Part shown: positions 17,205 through 25,600 of the stretch, piece by piece | Layout: each line of letters starts with the position of its first letter | Position numbering within the stretch: position 1 is the first letter of the stretch | From: Legionella birminghamensis | GTDB taxonomy: Bacteria > Pseudomonadota > Gammaproteobacteria > Legionellales > Legionellaceae | Length of the DNA: 64,000 nucleotides | Direction: 5' to 3' | Assembly: GCF_900452515.1 (NCBI RefSeq) | Contig: NZ_UGNW01000001.1 | Coordinates: 1,116,001 to 1,180,000, forward strand | Notes under the pieces: generated by a model | The model's database searches: none | The model's input: only the letters and a program-made list of their open reading frames with translations | What the model was told of the DNA's origin: nothing | Program-made: the position numbers and the translations under genes

Positions 17205-18266
17205 TTACAAGCCGAATAAGGGGAGTTGTATGCTTTCTTTTGAATTATTTTGCTTCAATTTAACACCGATGCCTAACAGACGGACAGGCATGCTTTTTCT
17301 GGAAAAACCTTCCTGTATTAATTGATGCAAAAGGCGCAAATCGATTTGACTGCCAAGACGCTCAACCGTTGTCTGCTGGAAATCGCTGAATTTTAATTTA
17401 ACAAACAAGCCATGGATGTTTGACTGCTCACCACTGCGCTGTATCCGGATTTCAAGACGGGCGATGAGTGCAGGCAGTGCCGACAGGCAGGCGTCAATCC
17501 CCGCCAAATCCTGGGAATACGTTTCTTCAACACTGATGGATTTTCTAACTCGCTCCGGGTTAACGGGACGATTATCAATGCCCCGTGCCAGCTCATAAAG
17601 CCTCAGTCCCATGATTCCAAATTTAGCGGTCAGATAGTCGGCAGAATATTGCTGCAAATCGGCACAGGTATTGATATTAAGGGATTTCAATTTTTCTTCC
17701 AGCTTCGGACCAACTCCAAAAAGCCTTCGTACTGGCAGCTTCAGAATAAATGAAGCAATATCCTCTGGCCGGATGACCATTTGGCCATTGGGTTTGTTCC
17801 AGTCACTGGCAATTTTTGCAAGGCTTTTGTTTGGTGCGATGCCGGCGCTGGCCGTCAGTTGTCTTGTTTCATAAATCCGGGCACGGATTTCCCTGGCGAT
17901 CCAGGTGGCGCTTCCCTGGCATTTTGTGGATTCTGTGACATCCAGATAGGCTTCGTCAAGGGATAAAGGTTCAATAAGGTTTGTATAGTCAGCAAATATA
18001 GCTCTGATATATTGGCTTTCCTGTTGATAAACTTCCATGCGCACTGGCTGAAGAACCAATTGAGGGCATAGTTTAAGCGCCTGCGCTGTCGCCATCGCCG
18101 AGCGGACGCCAAACTGGCGAGCCCTATAATTACAGGTTGATATCACTCCTCGGCGCCGGGAATCTCCTCCGACAGCAAGCGGTTTATCCGCAAGCTCGGG
18201 AAAATCGCGCATTTCAATGGCTGCATAGAAACAATCCATATCGATGTGAATAATCTTTCTTGTCAT
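17205..18266 (-). CDS. dinB: DNA polymerase IV (Y-family)
   Basis: A 353-residue protein of normal Pol IV length. The N-terminus KIIHIDMDCFYAAIE holds the first catalytic aspartates, and SLDEAYLDVT the second acidic pair. The helix-hairpin-helix region (LPVRRLFGVGPK) and the little-finger domain follow, with a final QLPLFGL that is a beta-clamp binding peptide. It copies past damaged template bases during stress. No LexA-type operator is obvious in the upstream bases. It is a single gene between two accessory blocks. Confidence 0.95.
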   Translation of the reverse strand: MTRKIIHIDMDCFYAAIEMRDFPELADKPLAVGGDSRRRGVISTCNYRARQFGVRSAMATAQALKLCPQLVLQPVRMEVYQQESQYIRAIFADYTNLIEPLSLDEAYLDVTESTKCQGSATWIAREIRARIYETRQLTASAGIAPNKSLAKIASDWNKPNGQMVIRPEDIASFILKLPVRRLFGVGPKLEEKLKSLNINTCADLQQYSADYLTAKFGIMGLRLYELARGIDNRPVNPERVRKSISVEETYSQDLAGIDACLSALPALIARLEIRIQRSGEQSNIHGLFVKLKFSDFQQTTVERLGSQIDLRLLHQLIQEGFSRKSMPVRLLGIGVKLKQNNSKESIQLPLFGL

Positions 18267-18387
18267 CAGAGTGAATAGGCCAAAAGCTATATAAGCAATT
18301 ATATATCCGGAAAGTGATAGATATGTAGTAGGGAATATAAGGCAAATATATTCCGCTTCATTTACCTTAACTTAAGAAGGGGGCGTT

Positions 18388-18495
18388 ATGGGGAAAATAA
18401 TCCAAAAATCCTATTATGCTAAAGCAAATCGATCTAATTACCTCAATAAAACTCTAGATGCCAGGAATTATCCCGCACTAAAGTCCGCCTTCTAA
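18388..18495 (+). CDS. Possible 35-residue microprotein
   Basis: In the 400-base gap after dinB an ATG preceded by AAGAAGGGGGCGTT, a strong ribosome-binding site, opens a 35-codon frame (MGKIIQKSYYAKANRSNYLN start). The product is basic and unrelated to anything I know. The ribosome site is the only support. The remaining bases of the gap (18267-18387 and 18496-18664) are AT-rich, presumably the promoter region of the next gene, and hold nothing else I can name. Confidence 0.3.
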   Translation: MGKIIQKSYYAKANRSNYLNKTLDARNYPALKSAF

Positions 18496-18664
18496 ATTAA
18501 TTTCATATATAATATATTTGCTCATGTTGATTAATATTTGTTATCATGAATGCAATAACAGCTACGCTAAATAAGTTCATAACAGGTTTTTTTGACAGAG
18601 CAATGAGTATAATAGGGGCTCAGAGCACTTGTTGTTAATTTGATGGGTTTTTTTGAGAATAAAC

Positions 18665-20506
18665 ATGAGTACAAAAGTGGAAATTTACTATATTGGTAGT
18701 CAGTCCGAATTAAAAATGGCGCAAAAGCTTCAGGAGAACCTGACTAAACATGCTGGTAACAAAGCCAATGATATTCCCTTATCAAAGTTTGGTACAAAAG
18801 GTAGAGTAATACCAGAAGAGATCATTTTGATGGCTCATAGTGACCAGACCCGCCAGTACATTGGAGATCTCACGCCAACGCAGTTAGCACAAACGCTGGC
18901 TTCGCAATTTAAAGGCCAGAATTTATCCCAGCTGAAGTCCATCAAACTGGTTGCTTGCGAGGGAGGATACGGGGAGAGGCCTTTAGCTCAGCAATTTGCA
19001 GAAGCATTATATAAACAAGGTTTCACCAATGTGGTGGTTAAAGCGGCCACTCATCCTAAAGAAAGTAAAATTGGCGGCGTAGTGTCTGTAACAACCCAGG
19101 CTGGAATCTCTGTATTGTCCGGTAATGAGGACGGGATGGTGACTGCGGTCATGTATGGCAATCAAAAGACTGCTGACTACATAAAATGGAAACAGTTAAA
19201 GCGTATCCCTAATAAAACTGCAAGAAACCCGCAGGGTGGGCGAACTGAAGAGCAAGAGCAGCAAATGCAAAATCTTGCTGATAAATATAATAATTTTATA
19301 GGGTTTAGTGAAAAATCACCTGATTACTGCCTTATCAAATTACTGAATAATATTGAAGACCTCAATGCTCCGCAAAATTGTTATACAGCCAGTGGTGTCC
19401 AGTCATCAGTCAGCCTTGATGCAGTGATTGCCCTGGCTTTTTTAAGAGAGAGAAAACGATTACATGATCTACTGCATCATGAGACAGAAGCCCAATATTA
19501 TGCGCAGATCATTGAGCAAATTAATAAGAACCCTTCACAGGGGCGATCAGAAATTTTCGCTTTACTGGAAATCAATGTAAAGGGAACAAATGCCGGCTGG
19601 AGAAAGGAAGTTAAAGATGAACTCTCCCAATCCCTAAAGACAAAAACGATAGCAATGAACCTTGCTGTACGCCCTACTAAATTGGAGTCCATTACCCCAA
19701 AAATCGAAGGAGACCAAGAGTATTTGGCTAGATTACTTAAAAAAGATAGTTATTTCGATAAATTCTGGCGAAGTATTTATGGGGCTGAAGCGTTTATAAA
19801 TGACTTACGTATCAACCTGAAACGCCACTCTACGCAGATCCTTTATGCAAAAGCAGAACGCGAAGACATCATTGGCCTCATTCGTTGCCAGGAAGAAAAA
19901 GACATAGAGGCTGGAAGGTTGACGGAGACAAGAACGAGTACCCATTTTGGTAACCTTTTCAGCGCAACTAAAAAAGTGGTTCAGGAGACAAGTACTGATC
20001 TCCCCCTCAAAAATTTATATGTTGAACTAAAGGCTTATTGCGACCAGCAAAATCCGACATCAGCGGGCTGGACACGGGTAGAGGAAGCGAGAAGTCACTA
20101 TCATAAAAACCAGCCCACAGAAAAGAAAAGCCCCGAGCTGGAATCATTAATAGAAAGGCTTGCAAGGAATGATCAAAAATTCAGGGACTTGAATAAAGGT
20201 CTTGGAATTATAAAACAACAAGTTGATAAGGCGATTGAAATCTATTTAAAGAAATATGACAAGGGTGAAAACACTGATCAAATCCATAAACCCAAAGTCG
20301 CTGTTATGAAGGCTATGAAAAATTATGCCAATGAATTAAGTGAGGAAAACTGGCATACATTGGAGGCCGCGGCAAATAGTAATCCTGGATGGGATAAGGG
20401 ATGGTTTTCCAAAGTAAGATTTTTTATGGCCGAAGTTACAGAGGCGCGTAAAGAGCAGATTAAGGAAACAGAGCGGGTAATATCGGATCTTAATAAAGGA
20501 ATCTGA
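18665..20506 (+). CDS. Clan-CD (caspase/C80/CHAT-like) peptidase-like protein, putative effector
   Basis: A 613-residue protein. ATG at 18665 is preferred over an in-frame TTG 12 bases upstream. Residues 1 to 130 have the alternating strand-helix pattern of clan CD peptidases, with a histidine after a hydrophobic strand (IILMAHSDQ, H58) and a cysteine at the end of the next core strand (IKLVACEGGYGE, C98), followed by an amphipathic helix (LAQQFAEAL) and another strand (VVVKAAT). This order matches C80, CHAT and related proteases. The remaining 480 residues are helical. Near the C-terminus NWHTLEAA and GWDKGWFSKV resemble a tail repeated in many Legionella effectors. No signal peptide. Function is inference; the oxyanion glycine next to H58 is replaced by serine. 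Confidence 0.6.
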   Translation: MSTKVEIYYIGSQSELKMAQKLQENLTKHAGNKANDIPLSKFGTKGRVIPEEIILMAHSDQTRQYIGDLTPTQLAQTLASQFKGQNLSQLKSIKLVACEGGYGERPLAQQFAEALYKQGFTNVVVKAATHPKESKIGGVVSVTTQAGISVLSGNEDGMVTAVMYGNQKTADYIKWKQLKRIPNKTARNPQGGRTEEQEQQMQNLADKYNNFIGFSEKSPDYCLIKLLNNIEDLNAPQNCYTASGVQSSVSLDAVIALAFLRERKRLHDLLHHETEAQYYAQIIEQINKNPSQGRSEIFALLEINVKGTNAGWRKEVKDELSQSLKTKTIAMNLAVRPTKLESITPKIEGDQEYLARLLKKDSYFDKFWRSIYGAEAFINDLRINLKRHSTQILYAKAEREDIIGLIRCQEEKDIEAGRLTETRTSTHFGNLFSATKKVVQETSTDLPLKNLYVELKAYCDQQNPTSAGWTRVEEARSHYHKNQPTEKKSPELESLIERLARNDQKFRDLNKGLGIIKQQVDKAIEIYLKKYDKGENTDQIHKPKVAVMKAMKNYANELSEENWHTLEAAANSNPGWDKGWFSKVRFFMAEVTEARKEQIKETERVISDLNKGI

Positions 20507-20530
20507 GCGTTCAAGACAGATGCTGATTTT

Positions 20531-20613
20531 GTAGGTTGGTGCTGAACGAAGTGAAGCCCAACATCCCGTACAGTAGCGAATGTTGGGCTTCACTTCGTTC
20601 AGCGCCAACCTAC
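20531..20613. repeat. Palindromic repeat, GTTGGGCTTC family, copy 1
   Basis: Two 34-base arms differ at one position and enclose 15 bases. The left arm starts GTAGGTTGGTGCTGAACG; the right arm ends CAGCGCCAACCTAC. The core ACAT...ATGTTGGGCTTC recurs at 22554-22628 and 28646-28720. The hairpin lies 24 bases after the stop of the upstream gene and could end or protect its transcript. Confidence 0.85.
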
Positions 20614-20701
20614 ACGTAAAGTAATAGAGATTGGGTTAGAAAGTGATTCCGTGGACATTTAGTGAGCAGGGTGATAATATTTGGTTCTTTAGTTTTTTTA
20701 A

Positions 20702-22534
20702 ATGACCATGCCTAAAGTAGTCGAATTTATCCAATATATTCCGAAAGGCCAAAATAGCCAAAATAGCCAAAATAGCCAAAATGCTGGTGATTCCCTTAGA
20801 AAATATATTCCGCAAACGGAGCTTGACCAATACAGCACCGATCCCTTATTTCTGCAGTTAATGGATATTCCTATAAAGCGATTTCAATACGAGAAAGCGG
20901 CAGAGCTTATTGGGAATTTCATTAAGGCTAATGCCAAGGAAAATGATAAATCTTCTTTGGAAGACGCAGTTGAGAAAAGAATAATTGAATGCTTCCACAG
21001 GGTGATGCGTTTGCCAAAAAATGTCTTTGTCCAGGAGCTGGGGAAAGAGCAAATCAGTATTCATGTAAATCCCTTACTGGATATTTTCCTAAGCCAATTT
21101 TCAGATGCGCTGCGTTTGAATAGCAAGGCGAAAGAACGCGAATGTAATTTTAATGAAGCCTTTCGTCTTTTCTGCCGAATGCTTGCAATAAAGGCGGTGC
21201 TGACATGTCAAAATGTGCCGCTGCCTTTAACAGCGGCACAGGAAGCTTCTCCAAGAGATGTGAAAAGATCATTTAAAAATCTTGAAAAGCGTGCTGCTGA
21301 AAAATTAGGATCCGCAGCTCCTTCTGAGCTGCCACAGCTAAAATATAATGAGTCTCTTGGGTTGCTTGCTAACGGGAAGATGGCTTCAGGCTATTTTATG
21401 GATTCCAGGCGGTTAGAGGCGCGTTATTCCCAAAAGAAATTGTCACCTGCTCTTGCATGGAAGGATACTCAGACAAAGATGAGTCTTTTTGAAAATACTC
21501 TTAAGCGCTATCTGCGAGAACTTGAGAAACCCTGCCGTGAAGGCAGCCAAAGAAGGATAAGTAACAAACTGCTCATAAAAGATATCATCGGACGAAGAGG
21601 CTGTGGGCAATTCAGCCCGCAACTGACCATTGATATTCTTCAATATCTACAATGTGTCTACTCCCCATTAGTGATTCGTTCTGTAATGGACAATAGTGCC
21701 GGGTGGGGGGATCGTTTCACCGCTTTTATGGCTTGCCCCCAGATTGAGTGGATAATGGTTAATGATATTGCCGACCTGCAACCGATTTATCAACGCATGC
21801 GGCAATTTTTTAAATCGCAGAAAAATATTGCTTACCTGCGTAAGCCTCTGGAGGATATACAGCCTGAAGATTTACCCTGGAGAAATGGAGGGCCAATGCG
21901 TTTTGACGCGCTGATCAGCAGCCCGCCTACGACTCAGGAATGTTATGGTGACTTTGAAGGGCAAGCCTGTCAGGTTTATAAGACGCCCCGGGAATATATA
22001 GACAAATTTCTGGTCCGTCTTGTTCATTGTGCACAAGTGGTGTTAAAAGCTTCCGGAGTAGTGGCTTATGAAATTAAAGGAAATGGTTCTTCGGTTAAAC
22101 ACAAGGAATTCAAATATGACTATTCAGGAGAGTTGTATAAATGCTTTACGCAAAATCCTTCCCTGTTTTCCAATGCAAGAATGACCTTGATAGAGTACAC
22201 TGGTTTCTCTAAAGGCCGATATGGAACGGAAGGCACCTATCTGGTGAGTGCCCAATACACACCAGTGATGCCGGCGCAATTATTAGATCGATTACCCATC
22301 CCCGAACCTTCTTCCAATTCATACAGTGAAGGCGTGAAACGCAAACGTGATGGTTTTAACGAACATCAGGGAAACATGCCCAAACAGCCGCGATACCCTG
22401 AAAAGGCTGAGGAGCTGGTAATTAAACCCGATGAACAATTCAGACGCAGGATTCTTATTAAATTCGGATTATTCAAGCCAGACCTGGATTGTGATCAACC
22501 CGTATGCCCAAAAGCCCTCGCACCGGCCTCGTAA
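20702..22534 (+). CDS. SAM-dependent methyltransferase-like protein with KRKR cluster, putative nucleomodulin
   Basis: A 610-residue protein. Residues 1 to 300 are mostly helical. Residues 326 to 338 (RSVMDNSAGWGDR) match motif I of class I methyltransferases, in the D-x-x-A-G-W-G-x-R form typical of DNA or RNA methylases. VNDIADL (353-359) supplies the acid after strand 2. FDALISSPPT (401-410) stands where N/D/S-P-P-Y/F should be, with threonine replacing the aromatic residue. YKTPREYIDKFL and VAYEIKG fit the following strands. Residues 546 to 564 (KRKRD to KQPR) resemble a nuclear localisation signal. A four-fold QNS repeat sits at residues 17-27. No restriction partner is nearby. Methylation of host DNA, RNA or protein is inference. 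Confidence 0.6.
   Translation: MTMPKVVEFIQYIPKGQNSQNSQNSQNAGDSLRKYIPQTELDQYSTDPLFLQLMDIPIKRFQYEKAAELIGNFIKANAKENDKSSLEDAVEKRIIECFHRVMRLPKNVFVQELGKEQISIHVNPLLDIFLSQFSDALRLNSKAKERECNFNEAFRLFCRMLAIKAVLTCQNVPLPLTAAQEASPRDVKRSFKNLEKRAAEKLGSAAPSELPQLKYNESLGLLANGKMASGYFMDSRRLEARYSQKKLSPALAWKDTQTKMSLFENTLKRYLRELEKPCREGSQRRISNKLLIKDIIGRRGCGQFSPQLTIDILQYLQCVYSPLVIRSVMDNSAGWGDRFTAFMACPQIEWIMVNDIADLQPIYQRMRQFFKSQKNIAYLRKPLEDIQPEDLPWRNGGPMRFDALISSPPTTQECYGDFEGQACQVYKTPREYIDKFLVRLVHCAQVVLKASGVVAYEIKGNGSSVKHKEFKYDYSGELYKCFTQNPSLFSNARMTLIEYTGFSKGRYGTEGTYLVSAQYTPVMPAQLLDRLPIPEPSSNSYSEGVKRKRDGFNEHQGNMPKQPRYPEKAEELVIKPDEQFRRRILIKFGLFKPDLDCDQPVCPKALAPAS
20748..20782 (+). repeat. Nine-base tandem repeat in coding sequence
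   Basis: The unit GCCAAAATA occurs three times plus a partial fourth, coding for Gln-Asn-Ser repeated. Because the unit is 9 bases, copy-number change would alter protein length without shifting the frame. Confidence 0.8.
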
Positions 22535-22553
22535 TTGATACTTGATATTTTTA

Positions 22554-22628
22554 TGTAGCTTGGCGCTGAGCAAGCGAAGCCCAACATCTCGAACAAGATC
22601 GAATGTTGGGCTTCATTTCGTTAAGCGC
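22554..22628. repeat. Palindromic repeat, GTTGGGCTTC family, copy 2
   Basis: The left arm TGTAGCTTGGCGCTGAG through GAAGCCCAACAT pairs with ATGTTGGGCTTCATTTCG through AAGCGC around TCTCGAACAAGATCGA. More diverged from a perfect palindrome than copy 1. It fills the space between two converging stops (22534 and 22633) and probably serves both as terminator. Confidence 0.8.
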
Positions 22629-22632
22629 ATAA

Positions 22633-25600
22633 TTACATTGTAGGCGATAGGTAATCTCTTTCACTGGGAGTTGATGGTCCACCTATCTGAGAATAGGGGA
22701 CATTTTTTATTTCGGAAATGCAAAGCGATAATTGATTGTATTGGGTTTCGTCTAATGAGTGCCTATTGTTTTGAGCATACTGCTCAATCTTTTCGCATAT
22801 TTGCTCAAACAAGGGCACATCGCAATGCATAGTCATGTTTGTAATGTATAGATACAGCGTATCTTTTGGAGGACTAAAAAAGGCGGGATCTTTTACAGTC
22901 TTTCTATTGAAGATAAAAGGATATTGGTCAATCAGTTGGCTTTGATTATTATTTCTAATTATCTTTAACAAATGAACAAAAGGGGTCATATCATCAGCTT
23001 GAAGCATTTGTGAGATTAATTTATCCACAAATAACTTGCTGCAAGTTTGTTCCGTTTCCTTAGGATTGTTGTCATGAACGAGGATAAAGTCCAGTAGCTT
23101 AATGGATTCAGCAGGATTTTGAGAAACCTGCAGCTGCTGTTTTAAGAACCTGATAAATCGAAGCCGTATATCGCTTTTATCCCCATTCAGTCTGTTTTGA
23201 ATTATAGCAACTAAGGGTAATAAGCGAGGAAATAGTTCCTGTTGCAAGATCATTTGATAACCATGGATATGCTTATCTGCAAGTCGGCTTTGGAATTCCT
23301 CTAAAAAGCTGAAAGCATTACCTGGTTTACCTAACAGGCTTGGAAGATTATCTGCGGGACAATTTCCAAAAACAGCTCTAAAAAATGACAAATAATCTTC
23401 TTGATGTTGATAATTAAATAATTCATTGAGATCATCAGTAGTTGATTCTTTGTAATTGATGTTTTTATAGGGTATTTGATCTGGAGTTCTGAGCCATCTA
23501 CTGTCTTTAAGCTGACGATAGAAGAGATTAATATGCGCTAAAGTCAGGTTGGAGTCTTCTCTAAAAATAGTTTCGAAAAAACGCCGACTTTCATATTCTA
23601 GAACTGAGATATAATCCTCTAGTTGAATTTGCGACAATAGATATCTGGGAGAAATTGCTGCCAATGCCGGCCAGAAATGCTTACGGGGAGTAATTGAATT
23701 GTGAGCGACAAATAAAGTGTATAATACTAGTTCAAATTTAATATCATGATCAAAATGTCGGGTGATCTCCGGTAAATAACTAGGAAAGTCGTCTCCAAGA
23801 CTAAACGCTAAAACATGAATATCTTGTTGAGAAGGAATATCATTTTTATCAACGAGTTGTAGTATTCTATTGAATACTATCGGACGAATTGCCTTATCTA
23901 AAAATACCACCTCTCGTGTTGCATTAAATTGAAAAGGGGTGTTGAATATTCGCGCAAAAGGAATATTTTGAAAAACAGATTTTTTCTCTTCAACCGTTCC
24001 TTCCATAATGGAATGTAAAAAAAAGAGACTGCCAGCTTCCATCTCTTGAGCTGTGTATTTAAGCTGATTAATAAATTGGTTATGTACTTTAGACGGGATA
24101 GTTCTTATTAATTGGCAAAGTTCATTAAAAGTAGCTACATGATCCTTGAAACCTCCTAATTCTACAATCGATATTAATGAATCACCTGACAATAAACGTA
24201 AGAGATTTGGCAATAGATCCCGATGTGTAGATAAAATGATGGATTTCAAATGACTAAAAAAAGCAACCTGATAAGACTTTGGTATAGCCATTAATAAATA
24301 AGATAAATCTAAAGAATTCGCGAATAATGTCGATAATTCATCTTGGTTAAAATGGGTTAATAACCAGTCTAGGAAGACCACCATCGAATCATCTTGTCCT
24401 TTTATAGTACCCCACATCTGAATATTAATAGCCACTACTGGTGATGTTTCTGGGTCAAGGAAAAGAGAGTTTCTTCGCAAAATCTCAGTAAGTTCGTTGG
24501 AAGAAAACAAAGATAGGAATTTCCTGCGATATTCAAAGGTCGATAGCTTTACAGCTACTAACTCACTCAGTACTGCCTTCACAATGGCATTGCGCAAGGG
24601 AGTAAGCTTGGGATGTTGCAACAAAGAGTCAATCAAATCGATTAATTGTTGATCTTGGTAGGGCATATAAGCGAAGGCAAGTTTAAAAAATTTCTCATTA
24701 CAATATTGCTGAAGATCCTCCACTTCATAATTTGCGAGTATCGAAGACCAGTCATCCCTTGGTATAGCTTGCAAGAGCATAAAAAGAAAACCAAATGCAG
24801 GTGTACCAGAGAAGTCTCTTGCATCCTTAACCATCTCGCTGATGAGTTTTTCAGAATAGATTAGAGAAGAGGAATAGGGAAACTTACCTAAAACTGCCAC
24901 CAAGCCATTTCTCAATAGATAGTTAAAACCATACTCTAGTGCACAAGAATAGATAGCAACCATTTCGGTAATTATTTTCTCAAATAAATCATTGGGCTCA
25001 AATAAAGCAACAAGGGTTGTATAATTAAGAAACTGAATAATATCCTTTCTTTCATTTTCTGGAAAAAGCATTAACATTTGCGAAAAATGAGTAACACTTT
25101 GATGGTGCCTTGATACAAAATCTTGGCCGAAATTGAGTAATAGATCTTTTCGGCTAGAGGCTTGAGTTTGTTCCATTAACAGATAAAATGGATTAAGAGT
25201 ATGCCTTAAAATATTAATCACGGCAGGCTTTGTCCGCTTTAAAAGCTCTACTTCCTCGAGATCGGAGATAGTGATATTCTGATAACCTCGATTTTGTAAA
25301 AAATACTCACTATCAGGATGAAATTGTTCAATATAATTTGACAATTTTTCTAAGTCTAGAGGCGCATTAAAATCAAATGAATGCTCAATTTTTCTGGTAT
25401 TTATAAGATGCTTGATATAGGCATTGAAAACAACTCTTGGTAATGCCAGAAGCTCATAAAAATTAGAAACATTATCTAAATCTTTCTCTTCAAATAATTG
25501 CAGTAACAGCGACTCATCGAGCAAACTTAGTAATTGCGGAAAGCGCCTTTGTGCCTCTTCCGGCTCCAGTGCATTTGCCAATGATTCAAGGGAATTTATT

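Noticed and set aside
17004..17219. Plus-strand 71-residue frame in MITE copy A
   Set aside because: It is made of the element core and its right-end palindrome, with no ribosome site.
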